From: Wocania ichthyoenteri Th78
GTDB lineage: Bacteria; Bacteroidota; Bacteroidia; Flavobacteriales; Flavobacteriaceae
Direction of reading: 5' to 3'
NCBI RefSeq assembly: GCF_000789235.1
Contig: NZ_KN525716.1
Span: 3,206,100-3,270,099 of the forward strand
Length of the DNA: 64,000 bases
Within the stretch, counting starts at the first letter, position 1, and every line of letters starts with the position of its first letter. A model generated the notes under the pieces. That model searched no databases. It was not told the origin of the DNA and saw only the letters and a program-made list of their open reading frames with translations. Shown here piece after piece: positions 8,893 through 16,645 of this stretch. A program made the position numbers and the translations under genes.

Positions 8893-9819
8893 TTAGGTAG
8901 CCGTTTTTGGTTTATAAATAAACATAAAATATAGACCAATTAGTATAAACGGAATGCTTAACCATTGTCCAGTGTTTAAACTAAACCAGTTAATATATTC
9001 GTCACCTTGTGGTTCTTTAACACGTTCAACAAAGAAACGAATTGTCCATAGTAAAATTAAAAACAATCCAAAAAGAAAACCAGTTTGGTCTTTTTTAGAA
9101 GTTTTAGAATAAAAATACCATAAAATTAAAAATACAAAAACATAACTAAATGATTCGTATAATTGTGCAGGATGTCTGTACGGAACAGCTTCTAATAATT
9201 CAGCAAATTGAGGATTATCAGTTACTGCTGCATAAGCTTTTTGTACATCTTTAATGCCAGTGAGCTGAGTGATTTCTCGTTTATAATATTCATCTTGAAT
9301 AAACCGAACACCAAAACTAGAATCTGTTACTTTTCCAATAATTTCAGAATTAATAAAATTTCCAATTCTAATAAAAACAGCACCAGAAGCGACAGAAATA
9401 ACCACACGATCTAAAATCCAAAGTAAAGATTTGTAGTTGTATTTTTTACGATACAAATACATACCTATAATAATACCAATGGCAGCTCCATGACTTGCAA
9501 GTCCTTGAAAACCTGTAAACTCGAAGCCGCCTTTAAATTTAAAAGGAAGAAAAATGCTAAAAAAGTCTTCGGTTATTAATTCGGACTGATAAAATAAAAC
9601 ATGCCCTAAACGCGCACCAAGCATAGTTGCCAAAACCGTATAAATAAATAATGGATCTAAATAGGTTAGCGATACTTTTTCTTTAGTAAAAATACGTTTC
9701 ATAATATACCAACCTGCAACAAAAGCAATAACCCACATGAGGCTATAAAAATGAAGCTTAAAATTGCCAATTATATCAATGCCAGTTACTGGGTTCCAAT
9801 CAAATTTTAAAAAATGCAT
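8893..9819 (-). CDS. lgt: Prolipoprotein diacylglyceryl transferase
   Basis: Lgt moves a diacylglyceryl group from phosphatidylglycerol to the lipobox cysteine of lipoproteins in the inner membrane. The protein has about seven membrane helices. The Lgt signature with its essential arginine is at RIGNFINSEIIG (151-162), and the conserved segments HPAQLYES and GFLFGLFLILLWTIRFFVE follow. At 308 residues it is slightly long because of an insert after the signature, a common feature in Bacteroidota. The many lipoproteins in this window depend on this enzyme. Confidence 0.95.
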   Translation of the reverse strand: MHFLKFDWNPVTGIDIIGNFKLHFYSLMWVIAFVAGWYIMKRIFTKEKVSLTYLDPLFIYTVLATMLGARLGHVLFYQSELITEDFFSIFLPFKFKGGFEFTGFQGLASHGAAIGIIIGMYLYRKKYNYKSLLWILDRVVISVASGAVFIRIGNFINSEIIGKVTDSSFGVRFIQDEYYKREITQLTGIKDVQKAYAAVTDNPQFAELLEAVPYRHPAQLYESFSYVFVFLILWYFYSKTSKKDQTGFLFGLFLILLWTIRFFVERVKEPQGDEYINWFSLNTGQWLSIPFILIGLYFMFIYKPKTAT

Positions 9820-9869
9820 AGGTTTTGTTTTTCAGCGTAAAGATAAGGTTTGCTATACTTTTTTTGAGA

Positions 9870-10985
9870 TTATTTAACAATTTCTAAAATTTCTACTTCA
9901 AAAATTATATTTGATCTTGGTGGAATACCTCTATTTCCTGCTTCGCCATAAGCCAAATGATATGGTATAAATAAAGTTGCTTTATCACCAACATTTAACT
10001 GTTGTAAGCCTTCTTTAAAGCCTGAAATCATTCTTGCATTTGGACTCAAATCTGCAGTTAAGGGTTGATATTTATCTGCAAGTTTACGTTTTTCGTTAAC
10101 CACGTCAAGAGCTTCTGCTATTTTTAAACTGCTTGTTTCTAGTAGTTTACCGTTTTCAAAATAAACAGCATAATGCGTTAAAACTTTATCGGTTTCTTTT
10201 AGTTTTTTTCCAGTTCCTTTTTCTGTAATTGTGTATTGTAAACCAGAAGGTAAAGTAATAGAAGCTTCCTGCTGTTTGTTAAATTTTTCTTTAGTAGCTT
10301 TTAAAATAGCTTCTGCTTTTGCTGCTTTTTCTTTTTCTAAACGCTCAACTTCGGCAAAATGATTAATGAAAATTTTTGGAGCATCAAACTTTTTAGCGTC
10401 TTTACCTTTTCTAATAATATTTAATTCATCAATAATAACATCTTTAATAGGTTTATTTCTTGAGCCAACTTTTACATTCGAAATCGTGTCAAGAATATCA
10501 AGCCCTAGGACTAATTCACCAAAAACACTATGGACATTGTCTAAATGAGGTTTTGGAATTTCGGTTATAAAAAACTGACTTCCATTTGAGTTTGGCCCTC
10601 CATTGGCCATAGATAAAACACCAGGTTTATCATGTTTTAAATCAGGGTGAAATTCATCATTAAACTTATAACCAGGATTTCCAGCTCCTGTTCCAAGAGG
10701 ATCTCCACCTTGAATCATGAATTTATCCATAACTCGATGAAAAGTAAGCCCGTTATAGAATTTTTTTTCTTTATAGGCACTATCAACCATGGTGTTCGTG
10801 CCTTCTGCTAACGACACAAAATTTGCAACCGTAATAGGTGTTTTTTTGTAATTTAATTTCGCAACCATAACACCTTTAGTGGTTACAAATTCTGCATACA
10901 TACCATCTTCAAGATCTGGGTATTGTGCTTTGCAAGAGGTTAAGCTTATTACTAAAGCTAAGCCTAAAAATTTAAAAATTCGCAT
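9870..10985 (-). CDS. Lipoprotein with fused cyclophilin and FKBP prolyl isomerase domains
   Basis: The protein joins two unrelated peptidyl-prolyl isomerase folds. A signal peptide ends at Cys18 (ISLTSCKA). A cyclophilin domain spans about 30-195, with FHRVMDKFMIQGGDP and NGSQFFIT. A charged helical linker follows, then an FKBP domain to the C-terminus (GLQYTITEKGTGKK, AYGEAGNRGIPPRSNIIFEVE). As a lipoprotein it should act on folding of exported proteins. It lies 3 bases after gldI, another FKBP, in the same direction, so the pair likely serves outer-membrane or gliding proteins. Confidence 0.9.
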   Translation of the reverse strand: MRIFKFLGLALVISLTSCKAQYPDLEDGMYAEFVTTKGVMVAKLNYKKTPITVANFVSLAEGTNTMVDSAYKEKKFYNGLTFHRVMDKFMIQGGDPLGTGAGNPGYKFNDEFHPDLKHDKPGVLSMANGGPNSNGSQFFITEIPKPHLDNVHSVFGELVLGLDILDTISNVKVGSRNKPIKDVIIDELNIIRKGKDAKKFDAPKIFINHFAEVERLEKEKAAKAEAILKATKEKFNKQQEASITLPSGLQYTITEKGTGKKLKETDKVLTHYAVYFENGKLLETSSLKIAEALDVVNEKRKLADKYQPLTADLSPNARMISGFKEGLQQLNVGDKATLFIPYHLAYGEAGNRGIPPRSNIIFEVEILEIVK

Positions 10986-10988
10986 GAT

Positions 10989-11540
10989 TTAATTGGATTG
11001 ATTTTGGGTAATTGAATTAACGGTTACTTCGCAAATTAAAGGCGTATTTGAACCTATTTTATTTTGGTCTCCATAATAGCCATAAGCTTTTTGAGAAGGA
11101 AATAAAAAAGTAACGGTTTCGCCTGTTTTCATAAGTTTTAAACCTTCACGTAAACCTGTAAACAATTCTTCTTGATCCATGGCATAGGTTTGTGTTTTAA
11201 TATCTGCTTTAGAATAAATTAATGCGCCATTTAAGTCTTTTATATTATAATTATAGGTTATAATATCACCAAAATTGGGTGTGCTTAAAGTATCGGTTTC
11301 TGCTTTAGTATTATAGTAATACCAAAAACCACTTTCAGAGGCTATGTAATTGTTATTCTTTTTAAGCGTCATAACTTCCTGAATTTTAGCTTGCTCTTTA
11401 GCATTTAATTGCTTGTTTCGCTTTACCGAAGCATCAATAAAAGAACCTGTTTTTACTGAAATGGGTTTTCTGGCTTCTGGAGTTTTGCAACTATATAAGA
11501 AAAGTAGTGCAAGTATTATGGTTAATTGTTTAGTCATCAT
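10989..11540 (-). CDS. gldI: Gliding motility-associated FKBP-type peptidyl-prolyl isomerase GldI
   Basis: GldI is a lipoprotein prolyl isomerase required for gliding in Flavobacterium johnsoniae. Here the signal peptide ends in a lipobox at Cys18 (LLFLYSCK). The FKBP domain covers roughly residues 80-180, including FGDIITYNYNIKDLNG, FTGLREGLKLMKTGETVTF and the Ala-Tyr-Gly turn. The gene overlaps the end of nrnA by 11 bases and is followed at 3 bases by the fusion isomerase. No other gliding genes are in the window. I call it GldI from the FKBP type, length and neighbourhood. Confidence 0.85.
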   Translation of the reverse strand: MMTKQLTIILALLFLYSCKTPEARKPISVKTGSFIDASVKRNKQLNAKEQAKIQEVMTLKKNNNYIASESGFWYYYNTKAETDTLSTPNFGDIITYNYNIKDLNGALIYSKADIKTQTYAMDQEELFTGLREGLKLMKTGETVTFLFPSQKAYGYYGDQNKIGSNTPLICEVTVNSITQNQSN

Positions 11541-12549
11541 TTAGGGCTTTATTATAACTAGGCAATATACTAATAAATTTTTCTACGGTATTTTTTAAAG
11601 ATAATTCGCTTCGTCCACCAGCAGCATTTGTATGTCCGCCACCATTAAAATGCGCGCGAGAAAATTCATTTACAGAAAAGTTACCTTTTGATCGTAATGA
11701 GATTTTTATAATATCTTCTTGTTTATCTTCAATAAAAATAGCTGCAAAAACAATATTGTCTAACGATAAGCCATAATTAACAACACCTTCGGTATCTCCT
11801 TTTTTATAATTGAACATGTTTAGTTCGTCTTGAGAAAGTGTTATATAAGCAGTTCGTGCTTCTGGAATGACTTTTAAATTACTTAAAGCACAGCCCAAAA
11901 GTTGCAATCTTTCGTAGCTATTAGTATCGTAAACATTATTATGAATTTCAGCATTATTTGCACCTTTTTCAATCAGTTTTGCAATAATTTGATGCGTTTT
12001 ACTTGTCGTTGAAGGAAACCTGAAAGAACCTGTATCGGTCATTATACCAACATAAATACAAGTAGCAATGTTAGAATCGATACGACTTGTATCTCCTAGC
12101 ATATCTATAAAATGATAAATCATTTCGCAAGTTGAGCTCATGCTTACATCAGAAAACATATAAGTTGCATAATCATCTGGAGCTTGATGATGATCAATCA
12201 TAATTTTTAAAGCCTTACTTTCTGCTAAAACGGTTTCCATATTTCCTGTTCTATGAAACGCATTAAAATCTAAAGTAAAAATAATATCGGCAGATTTGAT
12301 AAGTGTTTCGCAAGCTTCGGTTTGAGAATCGTGTTTTAAAATATGGTCATTTCCTGGTATCCATTTTAAAAAAGTCGGATAATCATTAGGAACCATAACT
12401 GTAGCATTATGCTTGTGTTTTATTAAGTAATGATATAAGGCTAGCGTAGAGCCTATAGCATCTCCATCAGGATTTCTATGCGGTACTATAACTATATTTT
12501 TTTGTTTAGCTAGTAGTTGTTTTATGTGCTTTATGTCTTCTTTTGTCAT
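11530..12549 (-). CDS. nrnA: DHH-family oligoribonuclease / pAp phosphatase NrnA
   Basis: NrnA-type enzymes degrade very short RNAs and dephosphorylate 3'-phosphoadenosine 5'-phosphate. The DHH phosphoesterase motifs are visible: PHRNPDGDAIGS near the N-terminus (metal-binding His and Asp), the core MIDHHQ, and the C-terminal DHHA1 motif GGGHTNAAGG. The length, 339 residues, fits. Its end overlaps the start of gldI, a linkage I know from other flavobacteria. Confidence 0.92.
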   Translation of the reverse strand: MTKEDIKHIKQLLAKQKNIVIVPHRNPDGDAIGSTLALYHYLIKHKHNATVMVPNDYPTFLKWIPGNDHILKHDSQTEACETLIKSADIIFTLDFNAFHRTGNMETVLAESKALKIMIDHHQAPDDYATYMFSDVSMSSTCEMIYHFIDMLGDTSRIDSNIATCIYVGIMTDTGSFRFPSTTSKTHQIIAKLIEKGANNAEIHNNVYDTNSYERLQLLGCALSNLKVIPEARTAYITLSQDELNMFNYKKGDTEGVVNYGLSLDNIVFAAIFIEDKQEDIIKISLRSKGNFSVNEFSRAHFNGGGHTNAAGGRSELSLKNTVEKFISILPSYNKALNDD

Positions 12550-12586
12550 AGGTAGCGAATATACAATTTTTTAAAATTGGTTAGAC

Positions 12587-12616
12587 TTGTATTTAATTAG
12601 AAATACATTACTTTTG
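12587..12616 (+). promoter_or_regulatory. Promoter of ndk
   Basis: TTG at 12587-12589 and TACTTTTG at 12609-12616 match the Bacteroidota -33 and -7 elements with 19 bases between them. The start codon follows about 20 bases after the -7 element, leaving a short leader. Confidence 0.75.
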
Positions 12617-12637
12617 CACGAAAATAAAAAATATATA

Positions 12638-13057
12638 ATGGCAACAAACAGAACATTTACTATGCTTAAGCCAGATGCTGTTGAAAAAGGACACATTGGC
12701 GCAATATTAGAAAAAATTTCAGCTTCGGGATTTAGAATAGTAGCAATGAAATTAACGCAAATGACAAAAGCAGATGCTGAAGCATTTTATGCAATACATA
12801 ACGAGCGTCCGTTTTTTGGTGAGTTAGTTGAATATATGACTCGTGGCCCAATTGTAGCGGCTATTTTAGAAAAAGATAACGCCGTTGAAGATTTTAGAAC
12901 CTTAATTGGTGCAACAAATCCTGCTGATGCTGCCGAAGGGACTATACGTAAATTATATGCAGCTTCTATTGGAGAAAATGCTGTACACGGAAGTGATAGT
13001 GATGATAATGCTGCTATTGAAGGCGCATTTCATTTCTCAGGTAGAGAGATGTTTTAA
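12638..13057 (+). CDS. ndk: Nucleoside-diphosphate kinase
   Basis: Ndk moves the terminal phosphate between nucleoside triphosphates and diphosphates through a phosphohistidine. The start [18 protein letters not shown], the conserved [13 protein letters not shown] segment and the active-site histidine in NAVHGSDS are all present. The 139-residue length is standard. A 17-residue upstream extension is open but it covers the promoter, so I rejected it. A strong terminator follows. The gene stands alone, divergent from nrnA. Confidence 0.96.
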   Translation: MATNRTFTMLKPDAVEKGHIGAILEKISASGFRIVAMKLTQMTKADAEAFYAIHNERPFFGELVEYMTRGPIVAAILEKDNAVEDFRTLIGATNPADAAEGTIRKLYAASIGENAVHGSDSDDNAAIEGAFHFSGREMF

Positions 13058-13080
13058 TTAGCATTAAGAAAATAATATAA

Positions 13081-13111
13081 AAAAATCCCGCAACATCGTT
13101 GCGGGATTTTT
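13081..13111 (+). terminator. Rho-independent terminator after ndk
   Basis: AAAAATCCCGCAAC and its complement form a 14-base GC-cored stem with an ATC loop, ending in TTTTT. It lies 24 bases after the ndk stop codon. Confidence 0.92.
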
Positions 13112-13128
13112 GTTTTAAAAAAGTATAG

Positions 13129-13151
13129 TTTCCCGTTTTCACAGGAATGAC
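13129..13151. repeat. Degenerate copy of a dispersed palindromic repeat
   Basis: TTTCCCGTTTTCACAGGAATG resembles the dispersed element whose cleaner copy lies in the mutase small-subunit gene at 40931-40955 (ATTCCTGCCTTCGCGGGAAT). This copy is intergenic and partly decayed. Confidence 0.45.
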
Positions 13152-13165
13152 AAATTTATTAGAGC

Positions 13166-13188
13166 ATCTGAGATTTTTTATCTCAGAT
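13166..13188. terminator. Hairpin between convergent ndk and cold-shock genes
   Basis: A 9-base stem (ATCTGAGAT with its complement) closes a TTTTT loop, 14 bases beyond the end of the first cold-shock gene. A T-rich tract follows only on the plus strand, so its use as terminator for the minus-strand gene is uncertain. Confidence 0.5.
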
Positions 13189-13201
13189 TGTCTTTTCTTA
13201 A

Positions 13202-13393
13202 CTAAACTACTTTTACGTTTACGGCATTTAACCCTTTTCTACCTTCCTCTAAATCAAATTCTACTAAGTCGCCTTCGCGAATTTCATCGATTAATCCAGA
13301 AATATGGACAAAGTGCTCTGTGTTTGAACCTTCTTCTGTTATAAATCCGAATCCTTTAGAATCGTTGAAGAATTTTACTGTTCCTTTACTCAT
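13202..13393 (-). CDS. Cold-shock protein, CspA family (copy 1)
   Basis: This 63-residue nucleic-acid-binding protein is a single cold-shock OB-fold domain. It carries RNP1-type KGFGFIT and RNP2-type HFVHISGL. It acts as an RNA chaperone in the family. It is the first of three tandem copies and the most diverged: residues 21-25 read EEGSN where the other two have EDDNN. Each copy has its own start region and terminator-like hairpin, which suggests separate transcripts. Confidence 0.95.
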   Translation of the reverse strand: MSKGTVKFFNDSKGFGFITEEGSNTEHFVHISGLIDEIREGDLVEFDLEEGRKGLNAVNVKVV

Positions 13394-13444
13394 TGTATTA
13401 TAAATATTAAATTAATTATTAATGAGTATACAAACTTTATGCCA

Positions 13445-13476
13445 CAAAAAAGCCCATCAAATATAATGATAGGCTC
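13445..13476 (-). terminator. Terminator after cold-shock copy 2
   Basis: The minus strand reads AGCCTATCA, a short loop, TGATGGGCT, then TTTTTTG. One G-U pair lies in the stem. It follows the stop codon of copy 2 by about 25 bases. Confidence 0.75.
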
Positions 13477-13501
13477 TTAATTGTAAATTAAAGTATATGT
13501 A

Positions 13502-13693
13502 TTAGATTACTTTTACGTTTACGGCGTTTAATCCTTTTTTACCTTCTTGTAAATCGAATTCTACTGCATCACCTTCACGAACTTCATCGATTAATCCAGA
13601 AATGTGTACAAAATGTTCTTTGTTGTTGTCGTCTTCAGTGATAAATCCAAATCCTTTAGAATCATTGAAAAACTTTACTGTTCCTTTACTCAT
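13502..13693 (-). CDS. Cold-shock protein, CspA family (copy 2)
   Basis: This 63-residue CspA-type OB-fold protein differs from copy 3 at only three or four positions (EVRE for EIRE and GKKG for GRKG). It contains KGFGFIT and HFVHISGL. A TATCTTTA element on the minus strand at 13724-13731 is a likely -7 promoter and a terminator follows the gene. The close similarity to copy 3, including upstream bases, points to recent tandem duplication or gene conversion. Confidence 0.95.
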   Translation of the reverse strand: MSKGTVKFFNDSKGFGFITEDDNNKEHFVHISGLIDEVREGDAVEFDLQEGKKGLNAVNVKVI

Positions 13694-13723
13694 TATTTAA
13701 ACTATTAAATTAATATATTTTTG

Positions 13724-13731
13724 TAAAGATA
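13724..13731 (-). promoter_or_regulatory. Promoter -7 element of cold-shock copy 2
   Basis: The minus strand reads TATCTTTA, one base from TAnnTTTG, about 30 bases before the start codon and at the same relative place as TATCTTTG ahead of copy 3. Confidence 0.5.
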
Positions 13732-13761
13732 GTGCCAATTAATTTATAAACCACTATAAAC

Positions 13762-13795
13762 AAAAAAAGTCTACCAAATTGATTGGTAGACTTTT
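13762..13795 (-). terminator. Terminator after cold-shock copy 3
   Basis: AAGTCTACCAA and TTGGTAGACTT form a perfect 11-base stem with a 5-base loop. On the minus strand it ends in TTTTT, about 25 bases after the stop of copy 3. Confidence 0.88.
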
Positions 13796-13820
13796 AGTTG
13801 TAATTGTTAAAAGTATATTC

Positions 13821-14012
13821 TTAGATTACTTTTACGTTTACGGCGTTTAATCCTTTTCTACCTTCTTGTAGATCGAATTCTACTGCATCACCTTCACGAA
13901 TTTCATCGATAAGTCCTGAAATGTGTACGAAATGTTCTTTGTTGTTGTCATCTTCAGTAATAAATCCAAAACCTTTTGAATCGTTGAAGAATTTTACGGT
14001 ACCTTTACTCAT
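13821..14012 (-). CDS. Cold-shock protein, CspA family (copy 3)
   Basis: This is the third 63-residue CspA-type protein, with the same RNP1 and RNP2 motifs. The frame is open ten residues further upstream, but MSKGTVKFFNDSKGF aligns exactly with the other two copies and places the start about 25 bases from a TATCTTTG promoter element. This is the first copy in transcription order and has the best promoter match of the three. Confidence 0.95.
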   Translation of the reverse strand: MSKGTVKFFNDSKGFGFITEDDNNKEHFVHISGLIDEIREGDAVEFDLQEGRKGLNAVNVKVI

Positions 14013-14039
14013 TGTATTTGTATTAAAATAATTAAGCCT

Positions 14040-14047
14040 CAAAGATA
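14040..14047 (-). promoter_or_regulatory. Promoter -7 element of cold-shock copy 3
   Basis: The minus strand reads TATCTTTG, a perfect TAnnTTTG, 27 bases upstream of the start codon. Confidence 0.6.
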
Positions 14048-14109
14048 ATACAAATTATAATAACTTGTTTCTTTTAATTAAAAAAAATCTATTAAATTTA
14101 AAGATATAA

Positions 14110-14406
14110 TCATCTTAAAACCAGTTTTTTAATAAGATTTTTACCTAATTCTTCATTAAGCATATCAATTATTTTTTGTTTACCGTAACTTAATTCTTCT
14201 CTTAATACACTCGAATTTAGTTGTATATAAAGGGTGTCGCGCTCTAAATTTACAGTTGTGGTGTAGTTGTTTACGCCATTGCCCATAAGTTTAGCCCAAG
14301 CATCGGCAACATTAACTTTGTTTAGGCCTTTTTCTAGTTTGTTAGTTTCTACAAATTCTTTTAATGCGTCTTGTATGCTAATATGTTCGTTGTTACGTTT
14401 TGCCAT
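14110..14406 (-). CDS. DUF721 (DciA-like) protein
   Basis: This 98-residue protein belongs to the DUF721 family, seen in the pattern ADAWAKLMGNGVNNYTTTV, LYIQLNSSVLREELSYGK and a closing helix KIIDMLNEELGKNLI. In bacteria lacking DnaC, DUF721 members (DciA) help load the replicative helicase, but the short Bacteroidota forms are not proven to do so. In related genomes this gene normally lies next to recF. Here about 2.5 kb of accessory DNA separates the two. Confidence 0.8.
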   Translation of the reverse strand: MAKRNNEHISIQDALKEFVETNKLEKGLNKVNVADAWAKLMGNGVNNYTTTVNLERDTLYIQLNSSVLREELSYGKQKIIDMLNEELGKNLIKKLVLR

Positions 14407-14735
14407 AAAACTGTCGTATTTTTTGTAATATTTTTTTGGGCGTTACCACAACACTTCGACAAGCTCAGTGCAAGTGGTCGGGCTTTTCTCTATATCTTTT
14501 TAAACGTCATTGCGAGGACGAAGGACGTGGCAATCTACCAAATTTTAGTTTACAACATAGTTTTTTCTCAATCAAATTTAAAAAGGATGAGTTTACCCTG
14601 AGCTTGTCAAAGGGTTGCTTCCCTAACCAATTATTTGCTATCTTGTTTTTTTTTATTTGAAAGTTATTTTATTTTTGGAAAGGTTCGTTTAATGTTTTTT
14701 AGGATATGAAATCGTTTTAATGTTTTATATCCGAC
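14407..14735. other. Repeat-rich gap left of the 14.7 kb unit
   Basis: No gene is supported here. The stretch holds three dispersed-repeat pieces: CTTCGACAAGCTCAGTGCAAG near 14454, CGTCATTGCGAGGACGAAGG at 14505, and CCCTGAGCTTGTCAAAGGGTT near 14595. At its right end is a boundary sequence (GATATGAAATCGTTTTAAT at 14703 and TTTTATATCCGACGTT at 14723) that recurs at 37080-37140. Two short open frames merely translate the repeats. Confidence 0.7.
14505..14536. repeat. Dispersed repeat, CGTCATTGCGAGG type
   Basis: CGTCATTGCGAGGACGAAGG followed by ACGTGGCAATCT. The same sequence with small changes is found on the minus strand inside the mutase small-subunit gene (40683-40716), and its core CGTCATTGCGAAGG begins the copy at 24701. 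Confidence 0.75.
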
Positions 14736-14745
14736 GTTGTAGCAC
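14736..14745. repeat. Left inverted repeat of a cassette-like unit
   Basis: GTTGTAGCAC here is the exact complement of GTGCTACAAC at 15255-15264. The pair encloses a single gene with very little spare DNA. Confidence 0.65.
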
Positions 14746-14761
14746 ATTTGAGAAAAAAAAT

Positions 14762-15250
14762 ATGAGTAAAATTTTAAATTCAAGTTTTTTAATAATTATT
14801 TCATTTCTGACTTTAGGGAATTCGTCTGAATTGAAAACTCTGAATGAAGCTGAATATGAAAAAAACTTAAATATTGCGACTGAATTATATTTAACTAAAA
14901 AGGAAATACCTAAACCCGTTTTAATAAAATTAGTTCCTGAAAATTATGTTGAATTTGACATTTATTACGGAACAACTGGTCCTGACCACAAACTGGGAAA
15001 AACTGACTTTTTCTATGAAACTACTCGATTGATTTTTGAAGAAGTGACTTCTGGAAAAAATAATGATTTCTATTTGCCAAGTTTAAATTTAGCGAGTTTT
15101 GCAGATGGAGAATATGCAGAGAGTTTTATAGAGTATTTAGAGTTAATAATAAATGCGGACAAGGAAAAATTTTGTAAATCAATAAGTAGAATAAAATATA
15201 AAAATCGTAATCCGATTAAATTTTATTCGGAATTAAATAAATGTGAATAA
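14762..15250 (+). CDS. Hypothetical secreted protein in a cassette-like unit
   Basis: I do not recognise this 162-residue protein. A hydrophobic N-terminus (residues 6-20) looks like a signal peptide. The mature part is mixed alpha/beta, with two cysteines near the C-terminus (FCKSISR and LNKCE) that could form a disulfide. I chose the ATG giving MSKILNSSF, which follows an A-rich ribosome-binding-type stretch, over one 42 bases upstream that would begin inside the flanking repeat. The gene is enclosed by exact 10-base inverted repeats and lies beside an IS110 element, so it is probably acquired. Confidence 0.6.
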   Translation: MSKILNSSFLIIISFLTLGNSSELKTLNEAEYEKNLNIATELYLTKKEIPKPVLIKLVPENYVEFDIYYGTTGPDHKLGKTDFFYETTRLIFEEVTSGKNNDFYLPSLNLASFADGEYAESFIEYLELIINADKEKFCKSISRIKYKNRNPIKFYSELNKCE

Positions 15251-15254
15251 AAAC

Positions 15255-15264
15255 GTGCTACAAC
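15255..15264. repeat. Right inverted repeat of a cassette-like unit
   Basis: GTGCTACAAC, the exact complement of 14736-14745, begins five bases after the stop codon of the enclosed gene. Confidence 0.65.
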
Positions 15265-15353
15265 ACCGTGTCCTATGAAAAGCACTAGCCTAGTTCTTCA
15301 AAGTTAATATTTATTTTTTTGATTATCTCATAATGATGGTTCTGTGGTGTTGG

Positions 15354-15386
15354 AATGTTGATAATTCCGATAGGATTATCAACATT
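15354..15386. repeat. Hairpin near the IS110 3' side
   Basis: A 14-base stem with one bulged T closes a GATA tetraloop. There is no T-run on either side, so it is not a typical terminator; it may belong to the end of the mobile element. Confidence 0.5.
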
Positions 15387-15588
15387 TCAATCGCCTTTAA
15401 ATAACTTGCTCCGCATCCTATATGTGATCCATTGTAAAACTTGATGGTCACCAGCATCTGTATGATCATAAGCTATAATAAACCTGGTCACTTGCTATAA
15501 ATGTGTGATACCTATTAATCTGGTTCACCTACGGTGTTTTGTGATACAGGTTTTGCTACTTCTTTGTGAGCTTGGTTATTGATTTATA

Positions 15589-16645
15589 TTATTCTATAAC
15601 ACCTATGGTGTAGGGTGTTTCTGTTTTTATGACCGCTAAGGTTCTACTCAATAATTTACGTGCTATTTTCACTATGATGCTCTTTACGTTCTTCCCTACA
15701 TGTTTTCTATAATAAGCCTGCATCACAGGATCTGTTCGTATAGCTTGCCATGAGGCTTCTATAAAATAACTCCGCATTAATCGATGTGCTCGCATGGTGA
15801 TGCCTGTGTGCCTTTGGTTGTCGCCACTCTGGTGAATTCCTGGTGCCAAACCTACGTAGCCCGCTAAATGTTTTATGCTCTTAAAGCGGCGCAGATCTCC
15901 CAACTCGCAGATGATACCACAAGCGACAATACCTCCTATTCCTGGAATACTACGTAAAAGATAATAGTCCTTTTTTATAATGCTTGCGACAATAAGCCCG
16001 AAGTTTGCTGGATACATCGCGTAATTCCTTATCTATAAATCTGAAGTTTCGCATTCTGCTATCCAAAGTCTCTCGAGCTGTAGGGTGGCTAAAAGTTAAG
16101 GCCTCTAGCCAATCTCTAAACTTATGACTCCAATGATCATTATCAAAGGCCTCTGGAATGCTTACACCAAAATATAATAACTGCATTTTTATATAACTCT
16201 TCACCCGTCTAAAATCCTTAACCAAATCGTTGCGTCTTCTAAAAAGACTACGCAGTTGCTCACGCTCTACATCTGGAATAGTAATACTCTCCAATCTTCC
16301 ATCCTTTAGTTCTCGGGCTATTAATTGAGCATCAATCTTATCGGTCTTGGTAAAGCGTTCTTTTCCCTTGCGATGGATATCTGCTGGATTTACAACCAGT
16401 GAGCGCCAGCCATAATCCTCAAAGTTACGATGGGCATAATAGCCACAGCAGCCTGCTTCGTAAGCTATTGAAACTTCATGACCCTTAAAATGGGTAGTGA
16501 CATACGTTTTTAATAACTCTGGCTTTGGGGGCATGGTAAAGGACTTGCCTGAAAATAAATCGGTCGCACAGTGAATTTTCCAACTACGTTTGTGAATGTC
16601 AATACCAATGTATAACTTTGGTTGGGCAGTAATTTGAGTGTTCAT
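15589..16645 (-). pseudogene. IS110-family transposase, frameshifted
   Basis: The gene encodes a transposase of the IS110 family, with an N-terminal DEDD-type domain (YIGIDIHKRSWKIH and the acidic TDKIDAQLIAREL) and a C-terminal transposase_20 domain (LRSIPGIGGIVACG, HLAGYVGLAPG). The two parts lie in different frames that overlap at 15950-16017. The break falls at a run of six A (near 15971-15976 on the plus strand); removing one A would restore a single protein of about 350 residues, the family norm. I treat it as a disabled copy. A read or assembly error at the A-run is the main alternative. It separates recF from DUF721. Confidence 0.85.

Larger units (their letters stand above)
15251..15588. 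other. Gap between cassette-like unit and IS110 remnant
   Basis: No gene is seen. The stretch starts with the right inverted repeat, GTGCTACAAC followed by ACCGTGTCCTATGAAAAGC. It contains a near-perfect hairpin at 15354-15386 (AATGTTGATAATTCC, loop GATA, GGATTATCAACATT). The rest probably belongs to the 3' flank of the IS110 element, whose ends cannot be fixed because this family lacks clear terminal inverted repeats. Confidence 0.55.

Noticed and set aside
14371-14660. Two overlapping plus-strand open frames left of the 14.7 kb unit.
   Set aside because: They translate dispersed repeats and part of the DUF721 promoter region; no protein pattern is visible.
14736-15264. A classic integron cassette with attC.
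   Set aside because: The repeats do not fit the RYYYAAC/GTTRRRY core sites and there is no integron integrase.
15950-16017. Programmed frameshifting in the IS110 transposase.
   Set aside because: The change needed is +1 at an A-run, not the usual -1 slip, and the family normally uses one continuous frame.
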